From positions 17,248,220 to 17,312,219 of the forward strand of contig NC_089275.1 of assembly GCF_963678975.1 (NCBI RefSeq): a stretch of DNA of 64,000 nt. Reading direction: 5' to 3'. Positions 21,889 to 34,522 of this stretch are shown here, in pieces; the stretch's first letter is position 1, and every line of letters begins with the position of its first letter. Below the pieces are notes generated by a model, which was not told the DNA's origin, searched no databases, and saw only the letters and a program-made list of their open reading frames with translations. The DNA comes from Dysidea avara (lineage: Eukaryota; Porifera; Demospongiae; Dictyoceratida; Dysideidae). The position numbers were made by a program, and so were the translations under genes.

Positions 21889-22671
21889 CTTATTTAGACT
21901 ATGGTTTAAAGTACATACTTTTATAGCCAGAGCATTAGGATGTGGTGAAAGAGCAATGCAGAATGTTTCTTCCTGAAGTCCTTGCAGCACCCACAAAATA
22001 ATTATTTGACTGGTAACCAGAGTAACGTCTAGAGCTACAGTAGGTATACCGCTTAGTCTACTATTTGTCCAGAATTATTTGCAGAACACGGAGAAGAATT
22101 GTATTACAGTATTATCAAGTACTCCAGTGTACCTTTCGAGTAATAATCATTTATCATGTACAAAATTGCTTGAGAGTGGGTCACTAAATGAATATGTGTA
22201 GATGACTAAATGAACATGTCAGGTGACTAAATGATTTAGTAACCCTGTAAATGGAGGTATGTTTTGGAGCCACTATTGGCAACTTTTAATATACCTAAAA
22301 GTTGCCATTGGTGGCAAATCATGGAATCAAGTGATTTCCATAATTGGCAAGTTCTAGGTTATAGCCAGATTTGGTGCCAACCATTAGAAGTTATACCAAT
22401 TTGGCAACCTGAGGATTCCCACTGGCTGTTTCAATGTTGCTAAGTTTAGCAACTCTCTTACTAGTAGCCAAATGTGGCATCCTTCAAACCTTGCCAGTTT
22501 TGGGAATATTAAGTGTACACTTATATAGCGTGCCATAGAACTTTGATTATGGATTTAAGTTTCCATAATAGGCAATAATTTATATCAAAGTGCTTTTAGT
22601 TTTATCTGATTTCACAGATTATTATATCTAACCCAAACTCTACTAACTAACCCTGCTATGTAAATTTCCAT

Positions 22672-22745
22672 CGAATGTCCTAATTCTACTAGTGAATGTC
22701 CTAATTCTACTAGCGAGTGTCCTAATTCTACCAGCGAATTTTCCT
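22672..22745. repeat. ~23 bp tandem repeat (about 3 copies)
   Basis: Unit GAATGTCCTAATTCTACTAG plus YGA, repeated with small changes. Confidence 0.75.
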
Positions 22746-23591
22746 AAACCTACTAACACACTACTACAGTAGATTCCTAACTCATTTATATAAACTAAAT
22801 CCAAAACTGGAAATTAATACCCACAATTAAATGTACCATGCTTTGCTATAAAAGCAAAGTAAGTAATCTGCCAATTGTGGCAAGGCTTTGAGGATGCCAC
22901 ATTTACTTTATATGTTTCCAAATCTGGCAAAAATATTTTCCAAAATTGGCAGATTTTCTGATTACAATTTCCAACCTTAGCCAATTTAGTGCTTTGAAAA
23001 AATGGCAAAAATTGTTCTTTCCAAAACTGGTATCAAATAGGCATATTAAAATTTGCCAAAGGTGGCATTTCAACATACCTGGTAAATGAGCTGTATCATA
23101 GTCTAATTCAAAATAGTTTCGTTCAAATTCGTGATGCAATATTTATGGGCTATCAAAATTTTCACTATACATAAGAAAGCCATAGTGGTGTAATTTCTAT
23201 TACAACCTGTTCCCATACTTGTGATGGAGCTGAACCACACATGTCTGTTGTTGACACTTTTACTGTCACCATTAATCACCTGTTTGACTGAAATGTTAAC
23301 TCTTTCCAGAAAAAATCCACTTTTCATTTCAGCGGTTTTTCAGGATCCAGCTCAACTTATACATACCATAGTGCAAAATTAAAACACCTACTTACCTAAG
23401 ATTTCATTTTCAGCATGTTAAAAAGTGTTAAGTACCTCTAGTAAATTTTGAAGATGCATAATAAACTTGACACTTAAGCTTCACTACACGAGATAATAAT
23501 AGGAATAACAGTGCTTTACTAAGAGTACTAGCGCATGCACAGTAGCATATGGCGTCAGCCATTTGACAAGTGGCCATCAAGCATTATCAAG

Positions 23592-24023
23592 ATGCCTCCG
23601 AAGCCAAAAGGCAAGAAGTCACAATCAAATGCAAAGAATTCAACAGAAAAGACCACAAGGCAGAAGAAGAAAGCTCCGCCCAAAAAACCCCCAGCAAAGA
23701 CTGGATCGCGAGCCAGTAAAACATCCGGGGATTCTACCAGGGCAGGACGGAAGAAAGAAAAACCAAAAGCACTGGAACTTCCTTTGCAAAGAGATCAAAG
23801 ACGCGCCCTTTAACAGCAGCAGACATCCTGGACATTGTGTCAGCAGTGGTGAAGGATATGCCGCAGTCTCAAGAAACAACTTTATCTACACCCCGAAGAT
23901 CAAGCCATCACGTGCAGGATACCACTGATCAGGCCAGCCAATCAACGCACAGTCACAGCACTCCACCCGTCACTGACCCCCAGGATAGCACTGATGAAGA
24001 AGATGCTGAGAACGAAGATTTCA
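23592..24023 (+). pseudogene. Gag exon 1 of the second Ngaro-like element
   Basis: Begins MPPKPKGKKSQ, very lysine-rich. A frameshift at about 23770-23800 moves the reading to another frame, which gives RPLTAADILDIVSAVVKDM and an acidic end DEEDAENEDFS. The exon ends at 24023 before GTAAGT. The next exon resumes in phase 1 at 24317. Confidence 0.7.
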
Positions 24024-24316
24024 GTAAGTTATTGTATATAGTATGCATTGTGTTGTGGCAGTTAATTATTGGATGGCACGCCATACCCAAGCTTTATATA
24101 ACACACACCATGCTCATGCTCCTTTGTAATGCACACCACACATAAATTATAATGTGTATCATGCCCAATTAACGTACACCATGCTTTGTGCTATGCATGT
24201 TTAAGCCTTTACAATACACTGTAACTCAATTCAAATAATATACAACATAAAAGCTGGCAGTGTGCACATACTGGCATATCCCTCTTGTCTCATTGCCTCT
24301 GTGTACTGTCCCACAG
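24024..24316 (+). other. Intron 1 of the second copy (293 nt)
   Basis: GTAAGT donor and TACTGTCCCACAG acceptor, in the same codon phase as the intron of copy 1. Length and sequence have diverged, so the intron is older than the split of the two copies. Confidence 0.7.
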
Positions 24317-25113
24317 CCTACAATGAGTCCCCTGGTGGCAGCCAACTCTCCCATATCCAACAGCTGGGACTCCATTCGGACTATGATGAACTTCTCAGCA
24401 TGGACAGCAATGATTCAGACACTCCATTCCCATCCGAGCAGTTACATCCACCAGTGTTAATAAGCAATGGCCTCCCTCCCATCCCTTTAAGGCTTGTGAA
24501 GCATGTGGAGGATGGACTGTTTGTAGAGATGGCAGAGCTCTTGCCAAGCTACCTGGACTCAGCTGGCTTCAATACTGATGACCAGCGTACCCGTAAGCGA
24601 CCCCCTGTGGTATCCCACACCATTGATTGGGTCCAGTACTTCGTAATCTACATGGCAATCATCTCTCGCCAAAAGCCCAAGCGGGTTGCTAACCTCCTGG
24701 GATATCAAAGTCTAATAATAGGGGCATCACAGGACTGTCGTGAAGGCCAGTGAGTAACCTATGATCGCCGCTTTTGCCTTAAAGCATCAGCTTCTCGTAT
24801 CACTTAGTGGTCAGTTATAGACATCACCATCTGGAATATGACCTTCCCAGAGAAAGCTATTCATTGTCATCAACCACAAAGATCTGCCCCTTACAACACA
24901 CCTAACCCAAACCCTCCTCAATGGCCACAGTGCCAAAACCAACCAATCTGCCTGGACTGGAATGACAGCCCAAATGGTTGCTCCAGGGCTTCCTGTCGCT
25001 ACAAACATATATGCTACCATTGTGTCCACAACCCTAGAGCACGGGACAAGCACCACAAAGCTTCTCAGTGTATGTACAAGCAGACAGACAGGCAGCACAA
25101 TAACCAGTCATAA
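24317..25113 (+). pseudogene. Gag exon 2 of the second Ngaro-like element
   Basis: TYNESPGGSQLSHIQQ, then GLPPIPLRLVKHVEDGLF, IDWVQYFVIYMAII and LLGYQSLIIG. Stops: TGA at 24751 where copy 1 has TGG, and TAG at about 24803 where copy 1 has CAG. Downstream, LDWNDSPNGCSRASCRYKHI and CYHCVHNPRARDKHHKASQC give the zinc-finger end. Confidence 0.75.
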
Positions 25114-25427
25114 CTCATATTCATCTCCATTAGCTGACTCTTTATGTACACTATTGTATTAATGTTTATGTGCAAATGGCATTGTTACAAATATAAGGCT
25201 TGTGCATTCATGTGTTTTTAGTGTAGCCACAATGTACATCTCAAGCTGGCTTGATCTTGGTGGTGCACCGTGCATGGCAAGGCCATATATTGAACATATT
25301 GTGCATGCAATGTTGGGATAATTTTAGTAACTTGTGAGTTAGTGCACTCGAATCTCATGTATAGGTCATGCATGTACCACGCAATGGTTACAGTCTAATT
25401 GTTATCAACACGTTCTCTCCTCTGCAG
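25114..25427. other. Gag-pol spacer of the second copy
   Basis: No coding match. It ends TCTCCTCTGCAG, a good acceptor, just before pol sequence. Confidence 0.4.
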
Positions 25428-26913
25428 TGGTGACATAACAGCACATTATTGGTGTGCACACTAAGGACTTACGTGGCAACTACACTCACAGGATCTCAGC
25501 TTGGACAAACCACCTAAGCAATCAACCATCTGATGTCAAAATACACCCACAGCCAGGGCAACGAAAACGCCATTAGATGTAAGCAACTGGAAAAAATCAC
25601 TGGCAGATCACCCTAATAGACCGCCGGTTGACTTCTTCCTCTCTGGAATCACAGTGGGTTTTCACATTGGCTTCAAGCAACAATTACAACCATGGAGTCT
25701 TCCAAGTGAAACTTAAGTTGTGCTCTTCAACACCTTGAAACAATGAAGAGCTACCTAACCAAAGAGATTGCTCATGGACGTGTTGCTGGCCCTTTCCAAG
25801 AATTTTTAGTCCTACATCTACATCTTAGCAGGTTCGGGGTCATTCCCAAACACCACCAACCAAACAAGTGGAGACTAATTGTTGACCTCTCCCATCCAAC
25901 TTATGGCAGTGTCAGTGGAGGCATCCCAAAAGGATTGTGTTCACTAAAGTATATCACAGTGGACTAAGCTATTGATTACATTAAGCGCACAGGCCGCAGC
26001 ACGCTGTTAGCAAAAATTGACATTAAACGTGCCTTTCGCCTCCTGCCAGTTCATCCAGCCGATCGCCACCTTCTTTCAATGAGATAGGATAAACAGATTT
26101 TCATTGACACCTGCTTACATTTTGGGCTCAGGTCTGCTCCTAAATTGTTCAATGTCCTGGCTGACCTGCTGTCATGGATCCTTGAGCAACAGCTGGTGAC
26201 ACCAGTCATGCATTACCTGGACGATTTCCTCACATTGGGTCTGCCGCATTCCCCCTCATGTTCCAATAATTTTCAGGTAATCAAGGACACTTGTTCCATG
26301 CTAGGAATACTTCTTGCCTTAGAAAAAATTGAGGGTCCTTCCCAGTGTCTGACCTTTCTAGGAATCACCTTGGATACTGAACTCATGCAGGCTTGCCTAC
26401 CCGACGACAAACTCATACGAATTCGGAAGCAAGTTGCAGCCTGGCTATCCCACAGAAAGGCTACAAAAAGAGAGATCCTGTCTTTGGTAGGCCTCTTACA
26501 ACATGCGGTAATACTAGGAAGGAGTTTTGTGTCCAGAATGTATAGGGAAGCAGCTTATCTAAGGAAACTATCTCACTTCACACGTCTTACTAGGGGCTTC
26601 CGCTCAGACCTTAGGTAGTAGTACCTCTTTGCCACACACTGGAATGGGCTCAGTTTTATCAATGGATCCATCCCAGACCACGTAATCGTTACAGATGCAT
26701 CAGGGTTCTGGGGTTGTGGAGAAGTATTTGGATCTCAGTGGATGCAGCTGGCATGGTTGAAGGAATGGGCATGGATAGACATAATGGCAAAGGAGCTCGT
26801 GCCAATTGTTTTAAGCTGTGCTGTGTGGGGACCACTACTATCAGGCAGCAGTGTAGAATTCAAGTGCGACAACAGAAGTGTCGTGGACTCAATAACCAAA
26901 GAATCCTCCACTA
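25428..26913 (+). pseudogene. Reverse transcriptase-RNase H of the second copy, truncated
   Basis: LSRFGVIPKHHQPNKWRLIV, LLAKIDIKRAFRLLPV, FNVLADLLSWILEQQ, MHYLDDFLTLG, then VTDASGFWGCGE, IMAKELVPIVLSC and EFKCDNRSVVDSI. Stops at about 25965 (TAA), 26088 (TAG for TGG) and 26617-26622 (TAG TAG for TGG TGG). The sequence is cut within RNase H. Confidence 0.8.
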
Positions 26914-27030
26914 CTAAAAATAATGTTAGGCACGTTGTCTGCATAACACCCTTCTTAAGGAAAAACCAGGAATAAGAGAAGAAAATATTAATACACACAT
27001 ATCCATTAATGTACACAATTGTTGCCTCAC

Positions 27031-27129
27031 TTGACCAGCAGCATTAACATCTGCTTCTGACTTGATCAACATTTCCACTACTTGAGAATGACCATTTTGT
27101 GCAGCACAATGTAGAGGAGTAAATCCATC
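27031..27129 (-). CDS. Ankyrin-repeat exon 2
   Basis: 99 nt, acceptor TCTTAG, donor GTGAGG. It encodes [20 protein letters not shown] and then [13 protein letters not shown], a near-consensus ankyrin repeat. It lies just beyond the truncated end of the second retroelement, so that insertion split an ankyrin intron. Confidence 0.8.
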
Positions 27130-27411
27130 CTAAGATGTAAAGAAATCAATAGTGACAATTATTATTTCATATTGATATTGTTTGATACATCAAGGATAAT
27201 TTGTGTACATGATTAAATGCCATGGAAAACACAAATTATAAATAGACTTTGATACCCATTACTGATACATTTTAAAATTTGTTAAAGCAATAATTAGCAT
27301 ATTACTAAAAACATGCAATGCTAATTGTATAACTGGTACTGGTGGAAGCACTAATTTTCCAGTTGTTTATTACAACAGTTCAAATAATTATATATTACTA
27401 ATTATCATTAA

Positions 27412-27455
27412 TATTATTATTATTATTATCATTATCATTATTATTATCATTACAT
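27412..27455. repeat. ATT/ATC trinucleotide microsatellite
   Basis: TATTATTATTATTATCATTA with ATC interruptions. Confidence 0.85.
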
Positions 27456-27929
27456 TACTATTCAATATGTGTTCTTTTCTCCAATAAAGAAAGTACTTGT
27501 TTAATCCTGTGCTATCTTCTACATGTATGTAATGTCCTGTATTATGTAGAAGTATACTGTACATATGGACAAGGTAAACTAGCTTTGCAGTAGTGCATTA
27601 GACTATACGAAAACCATTGCAAATCCATTGCAAACCATTGAAAAATCTCCACACTGTGTCATGGTACAATCTTAGGATTGTTAATGTATTTTATTGGTAT
27701 GAGGTACACATATATGTAGGTGATCTCAGGAGTAATGGTATACAACAATTTCTATCTTGACACTATATCATGCACAGTATGCTTTGAGGTATAGTCATTA
27801 ATGAGGTATTTAAAATCAAATGGGTAGTAATCTAAACTGCTAGATGCCCACTGACAAACTTATTGTTCAGGTGTATCATGTGTTTTGCCATTTTTCAGTC
27901 AAAAGCAATCAGAATCATATCTATAGTAA

Positions 27930-29425
27930 TCTTCTAGTACTCCTGGTTTTTCCTTAACAAGATTGTTATGTAGACAAACTGCCAAACATTATTTTTAGTA
28001 GAGCCATGAAGTCCTTCATTTGCCATTAAAATTAAACACTGATTCAAGAAAAACAAGTGCTTGCTTTGCTGAAGAAAATAATCCAAAACAAGCTAAATTT
28101 GGAAATTGTGCATTAAAACTTGGAACTCCTGAGATCACATACATGCCTCATGTAAATTAACAATTCTATTGGATGGTAGCATGTCACAGCAGGGATTTTC
28201 CCATGTAGCTGTGTTGTTATAGCTATCACAATTCATATAAATGTTTTTATTTCACCACTTTTTAATACTGGACAATGCTTCATTTTTAAACTAGCAAGTG
28301 TAAAGGAAGCATCACTTAAACAGAAAGATGATCGTATTCATCTAGAAAGTTTACCAGTGATTTATTTTAACACTAATTCGATCAGGTATCTGCCATTACT
28401 GGCAGTGACCAGAGTTACACAGGTCACAGTTATTGCACAGATACAAGTATCTGTGCTATTTACAGACTTTTGGAAGAACACAATAATTACATTAGGCTTT
28501 GCTTCGGAGAAATAGTGCATAAACCTGGATTTGTGCAACAACCTGTACTTAGCTTAATATGTGTTGTTTTCTCCAATAAAGAAAGCACTTGTTTTTTCTT
28601 GAATCAGTGTCTAATTTTAATGGCAAATACAGGACTTTATGGATTTACTAAAAATAATGTTTGGCACTTTGCCTACATAACAACCTTGTTAAGGAAAAAC
28701 CAGGAGTACATGAAGGCTATATTAACATAGTTTCATTAGTGTACATAATGGTTGCCTCACTTTATTAGCAGCATTAACATCTGCTTCTGACTTGATCAAC
28801 ATTTCAACTACTTAAGAATGACCATTTTGTGCAGCACAATGTAGAGGAGTAAATCCATTCTAAAGTGGTAAAGCTATCAACAGTGACAGTTATTATTTCA
28901 TATTGATATTGTTCAATACACAATGGATAATCTTTGTGCATGAGAAGATTCCATGGAATCACACACATAAAGGACTTTGACACCATTACTGATGCATTTG
29001 AAAATTTGTTCAGTAAAATAAGAGCCCAATACACTAATTATTGTGTAACTGGTACTGGTGGAGGTACTCATTTTAACAATTGTTTATTTCAACCATCTAA
29101 AATGTTTTTTCTGTAGTATCTATTAATACTTGCTAGTTTAAAAATGAAGCATTGTCCAGTAATAAAAAGTGGTGAAATGAAAACATTTATATGAATTATG
29201 ATAACTATAACAACACAGCTAAATGGGAAAATCCCTACTGTGACATGCTACCATCCAAAGTATTATAGAATTGTTAATGTACATGAGGCATGTATGTGAT
29301 CTCAGGAGTACCAGGTTTTAATGTACAATTTCCAAATTTAGCTTATATTGGATTCTTTTCTTCAGTAAAGCAAGCACTTGTTTTTCTTGAATCAGTGTTT
29401 AATTTTAATGGCAAAAGCCATTCTA
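27930..29425. repeat. Inverted duplication of ankyrin-intron sequence
   Basis: 27930-28310 is the reverse complement of 29115-29425 plus part of 28600-28720: for example AAAGCAAGCACTTGTTTTTC at 29370 and its complement at 28050, and GCATTGTCCAGTAATAAAAA at 29148 and its complement near 28270. The arms enclose ankyrin exon 3 and about 0.8 kb of spacer. Confidence 0.75.
28761..28859 (-). pseudogene. Ankyrin-repeat exon 3, with a stop
   Basis: Same 99-nt exon ([15 protein letters not shown][21 protein letters not shown]). TAA replaces the CAA of exon 2. The acceptor is CTTTAG and the donor GTGAGG. If included in a transcript it would truncate the protein, so this end of the array is at least partly decayed. 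Confidence 0.75.
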
Positions 29426-29429
29426 CGTT

Positions 29430-31000
29430 ACTGGAACAGCAAATTCGCTAGGATAAGCCTCAACCTTGACTTTTTACTAAAAAAAGCACACTTGACCCTT
29501 GACCAAATTGTATGTTCTTGTTATTCTAACAGCATTGATTGTGGTATATACTATACAAACTGTGCTTGTACTTTGACTGACTGTGAAATGCTAGACAAAG
29601 ATTGGAGTACTGAAGTGCCATTTACTTTGAGGTCAACTTAAGTACAGAATATCTACACAGTGTTCAACGTGAAGAACGTGTGGTGTGCAACTTTTATATG
29701 TTTATGACATACAAAAGAGTACTATAATAATGCTGTTGTGTGAGAGTACTGTTGTCACCTATATATATATAGCTATTACTGTGAAAGAGATACTGCGAGT
29801 CCTCTTTCAAACTATATGCACTACATGTACGCATGCTTACTCTGCACTCACAATAATCATGATAGAGAACAAGCTATATCATTATAATGTAAGAAACACA
29901 TATTATTTAGTGAAAAGCTTGATATTTGCAAAATATGAGGATATTTCTCTGACAACATGTGGTGATCCATAAAAATCAAGAGTCAATTTCATCAGACCAT
30001 CATTATAAATTGATTGAATAAAACTTGTCCTGTGAAAACATTAACATACTCAATTCACTATCATGAGTCATGACTATTGTGATATAAGTCCCATGATATC
30101 ATCATGATTATCGTGTTATTAAAAATTTTACACGTAGCATTACTAGTCCACATTACACTGTACAGTGAAACCTCTATAATCCGACGCTCATTGGGTTAAG
30201 AAATTTGTGTAGGGTTAGCAAGGATGTCAGATTAGTGAGGCACTATTACATAGAAAAAGTCTGTTTGGTATACAAAACTATTATTATAGTGATTACAGAG
30301 GTGTTGGATTAGAGAGGTTTCAATGTATTGATCAAAGGCTCTTGATCACATCAAGAGTTTATAATACGGGGCCATAATGCTCCCTAACTTATTTTACCAT
30401 TCCTTAGCTTATTTGCCACATGGTGGATTAAAATTTATAATTTAGAAGTGTGTGAGCTGTGTAATGGTATCAGCAGTGTCATACAAAAAGACCCACATTT
30501 CACCATGGTTGTGAGTTTGTGGATATGCCTTTCCTCTGGTAAGACCCACTGCTTTGCATAGTAAAAGTCAAAGGGAATCACCAGCCATATATATCCAACA
30601 GATTCCCAAACCAACAAATACAGATTGGTCAGCCTAAACTTTATTAAAGAGGCTGTACACATATGTAATAAACAAGCCAACAATTTAAAAGCTGACATCA
30701 GGATATGCCTTAGTTGAACGAATATGGGTAGCCTCTTGGCACTTAAAAGCTCCTGTATGTAGTGTATATAGATAGTACAATACAGTAAATGGTTATTCAG
30801 TGCGGATATGTATTATGTTAAAGTGTACGCTTGATCATGAATGTTTCTATCACAATTATTATTATTGCGATATATGATATATTGTGGCATCACTAATGAA
30901 GACACCTTAGAACCAATCACCAATAGTGTCTTTCTGTCCAGTTCATGAACTAAAATGCTGTACTTTTACTAAGTCCTATTGACAGTTTTCATTGTACTCA
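29430..31000. other. Non-coding, AT-rich
   Basis: Short ORFs (29378-29641, 29685-29972, 30435-30698) have no recognisable domains. The only structured part is the MITE at 30161-30327. Confidence 0.5.
30161..30327. mobile_element. Pogo/Tigger-like MITE with TA target site
   Basis: TACAGTGAAACCTCTATAAT at the left and GATTAGAGAGGTTTCAATGTA at the right are inverted, including CCGAC/GTTGG further in, and are flanked by TA. CAGTGAAACCTC termini are typical of pogo-group mariner elements. 167 bp with no ORF. Confidence 0.8.
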
Positions 31001-31004
31001 TAGC

Positions 31005-31345
31005 TCAGGCAAATCCTCCTTGTACAGGACTAGTAAACCAAGTGTATGTGTGTGGTGGAAATACACCAGTCCACCCAGCCATTAAATGGGGACCCCGTGT
31101 CAACCAGGGAAGCAGCCCACCCAGCTGTAACATCAATGGGTACCTGGTGTAAACTGGGGGAGCAAATGCCCAACTGTCCTTGTCTTGCTTAGAGTTGGGG
31201 TCATTGTAGAACTTTAGGTTTTGCAACCTCTCTCCGTGCAACATGGACAGTGCTACTGCAGGTTACTAGCTCTGTCCCAGGAGGATTTCCTGCACAAGGT
31301 TCAAGCCGTGGCATCCCAGTGCTGTTTCAATGGGTGAAAATACTG
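31005..31345. repeat. Repeat family ending in a CA microsatellite (copy 1)
   Basis: The part TTACTAGCTCTGTCCCAGGA to TGCCGTAGGCTTTGTTTGC resembles 44796-44915 (TTACTAGTCCAGCCCCAGGA to ATAGCCAAAGACTTTGCTTT). In both places it is followed by CA/TG-rich microsatellite. Probably an old SINE or similar short element. No A or B box was recognised. Confidence 0.4.
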
Positions 31346-31375
31346 CCGTAGGCTTTGTTTGCACCAACTATGCTG

Positions 31376-31662
31376 TACACACATGTATGCACATACATGC
31401 GCACACACACATGTGCACACACACGTGCATACACATGAGCACACACACACACGCACATGTGTACATACAGAGGTGCACACACATGTACACACACACACGT
31501 ACACACACACATGCACACACACACACGTGCACACACACACACACAAGCACACACGCACACGTGCACACACACACGTGCACACACACACACACACGTGCAC
31601 ACACACACACGTGCATATACACACGCACACACACACATGTGCACACACACACACACACACAT

Positions 31663-31726
<64 letters not shown>

Positions 31727-31738
31727 CACACACACACT
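31376..31738. repeat. Large CA/TG microsatellite with GTGCA interruptions
   Basis: About 360 bp of CACACA with regular CACGTGCA or CATGTGCA breaks on the left and a pure run of over 80 bases on the right (31640-31724). The long ORFs in all frames here are purely repeat-derived (HTHTHT, CVCVCV). Confidence 0.95.
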
Positions 31739-31744
31739 ACACAA

Positions 31745-34430
31745 GTCTATACAATTAATTATGATTTTCTCTTCTGTGTGTACTGTGTAGGTGGAGCTAA
31801 CTTGTCTGATGATACCACAACACTACTAAACTGTTACTGTATAATAAGATACTGATACCAGCCTCACAGCATGACTAGAAGATACTAGTAATGAAGAACT
31901 ATTCCCCTGACCTCTGCTACAAAGATGTTTAACATGTTGGTTGCTGGGGGCCACCCCTGGGAATAGTGGCAACCGCCACCATTTATAGAGGATTAAATTA
32001 CACATATGTGCTCATATATATAATACATTTATTAACTTAGCTATCCATCCTTCCACCGCACCAAGCTCTACATTGCCTACTCTTTTTCCTAATGCTAATC
32101 ACATAACATTTTCCCACAAAGCCAGTAGTGTACGTGACAATGCACAAGTTCAACAATCATGCAACAAGAATACAATGATACCATAATAGCAAGTAAGATT
32201 ATATCTACATTAGATCATGCATGACATGACAATATATATCTATATAAAGATCAAATAATATGTGATATAGAGAGGATAACTTTGGATGAATAACAAGCAA
32301 CTGAGGAAATCATAGGGCGAGCAGTAAGTTCTTCCATAAACAAGGTAGATGAATGAAATAGCATTTGCAAGTGATGATAGCAAACCACTAAGATATGTCA
32401 AACTGCAGCAACTGATCACTAGCAACCAGAATGACAGACCAAGCTATGTCATGAACATTAACATTGGCATCAATTGATAACGCATTACAGCTACATAACT
32501 AGCATCCAATTCACCCACATTCCTCCAAATTTCCCCAGTTGCCCGAGCTTGCTGTACCCCACATATAAAATTACAATAGTACTAGACAGTAATATTATTG
32601 TAGTTATAATAACCACACATAACACAAGTATGCATGAAGTATATGACACATCCCAATAGTATACAGAAAATTACAACAATACCAAATGAGAATACAAGTG
32701 AGCCTGTATGTGTACCAATAGTGGTAAACATCTTACTAAGCAGAGTTTTGCAGGACCAGCAGGGACCAATGCCTGAGAACCTGTGAGTACCAAGGAGTGT
32801 GCAGGTATGGCATAAGTATAAAGGAGTGTGTACATATGACATGAATTCAATGTACACAGTAGGCCTGCCAATTGATTGTATGCGAGTGTAAACTACCTGT
32901 ATGCAGCAACAAATGTATGCACATATCAGTGAGCATTAAGCGACTTCGCAAATACTGATACGCATTTTTGCAAGTATGTACGCAGAACATAAATGTAAAA
33001 GCCCATAGGCAGCAGCAACAGTAGTATTCCAAATCTGAATACAGCCAAGTACTATACGTACAGACATTGGTAAGCATGAGTAAACTTGCAATTAGAGCTA
33101 AAGAGGTTACTTATATAATATAAAGCCTGCAATGATTTTAGACATACAGCAGTTTATATGGTATGCAGATGCTTTCAAGATTAAAGTACAAGAGTACTCT
33201 TGTGCACGCAGACACTACGTACTGACGAAGGAAACGTGCAAGTGAGGATTGGAGGTATGTACCTCCAAAAAAGTTGGTAAATGTTGGTATACACACCCAG
33301 CCTCCTACCTGCACACAGCCACCAATGAACATGCGTACGCCCGAGTATGGAGCATGCCTGTGAAAGCAACAGCCATTGAGCTATATAGGTATGCAACAGT
33401 TGGTGTATACTGGAGGTATTACAAGTTACATTGGCAACCGAACGAAATATTTAATTGCGTAAGAAGGTAGATAGGTTGCCTGTAAAGGGTCCCTAGACAA
33501 TGACACCTATCCTACTGTTAAACCAAGGAAAGGAAACCCTATACTAAAGTGTTATTACATACATGGAGAAGGGACGTGCAACCCTTGGTGTAGATATGCG
33601 CACTTCCTAACTGCCTGTAGCCACCAATGGACCTGCATATGCATGGACATGGAGCAAGCCTGCAGATAGTAACACAGCTGAGGTGCAGTGGTCACATATG
33701 CATGTTCAACGACAGAAAGTTACTGCAATGTAATTAACTGGTGGCAATTTCACATACACAAAGGTGGAAATGGAATAACCCAAGCTCATCTAAGAGCTGC
33801 CATGCTTAAGAAGATAATAGTATTACTAAAGAGAGAGAAAAAACACTTTTGACCATAGGGATGTGTACAAATACCCACTAGGTACATAATTAATAGCATA
33901 GAGTGGGGGAGGAGGGGGGTTGGTGTAGAAGGGATTGGAGAGTGGTTACACATTAGTAGTAGGTCAATCATGGAAATATAATGATGTCAGTGGCAGTGGC
34001 AGTAATGATTATGCGTGAGCTAGTAAAATTAGAGTGGGACTAGGCAACTGAGGTGGTCACTAAATAGTGTAGCAGTCACATAAGCATGGTATTACATGAA
34101 AGCAACAGTTAGGACATGCCTATTTGCAGAAGCAGTGATAACTCGCAAGGCTATAGTGAAGAGCATGCATGTTGTGGCAGCAATACTAGCAATGAAACAG
34201 TAGAAGTAAATTACTTGCGGTAGAGCTGTAGTTCAACAGTAGTGGCAACAGTAATAGCAGACATGCAGGAGCCATAAAATTCATGCAGTGGTGCTTTGGT
34301 ATATCATGAGGTTGCATATCATGCAGCAGCAAGAGCATCGCACAGTATTCCACTAGTCTCCGCACTCCCAGCAGATCATGCAATAGTGGCACCCTTAAGC
34401 TCACAGCAGTAGTTACATTTACATGGCCAC
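31745..34430. other. Non-coding region
   Basis: No recognisable genes. Weakly repeated text around CCACCAATGAACATGCGTA (33319) and CCACCAATGGACCTGCATA (33619) suggests a diverged ~300 bp duplication. 33262-33279 is a small palindrome (TGGAGGTATGTACCTCCA). Confidence 0.4.
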
Positions 34431-34451
34431 ACTAATGTTTCATTAAGTGGC

Positions 34452-34522
34452 GATAATTTATTTATTTATTATAATTTTTTTTTAAATTTATTTATTTTTT
34501 CTAATTTATTTATTTTTTTGCT
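34452..34522. repeat. TTTATTTA low-complexity run
   Basis: T/A-only stretch dominated by ATTTATTTATTT. Confidence 0.8.

Larger units (their letters stand above)
21191..23490. other. Non-coding region with several small repeats
   Basis: No gene. The notable parts are listed separately: a hairpin at 21767-21888, a short tandem repeat at 22672-22745 and a cluster of TTGGCA/TGCCAA sites at 22270-23075. 23400-23488 matches 10845-10930 and is ankyrin-intron sequence, so the following retroelement copy sits inside that intron. Confidence 0.5.
23491..26913 (+). mobile_element. Second Ngaro-like element, 3'-truncated
   Basis: Relative of 14538-21190: leader remnant with GCGCATGCACAGTAGCATAT, gag in two exons, then RT and part of RNase H. 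It ends abruptly at about 26913 within RNase H, where ankyrin-intron sequence (AAAATAATGTTAGGCACG) resumes. There is no recombinase and no B repeat. Protein similarity to copy 1 is moderate, so this is another subfamily or an old insertion. Confidence 0.8.

Noticed and set aside
31301-31855. Six long ORFs of His-Thr or Cys-Val
   Set aside because: Open frames of a CA/TG microsatellite on both strands.
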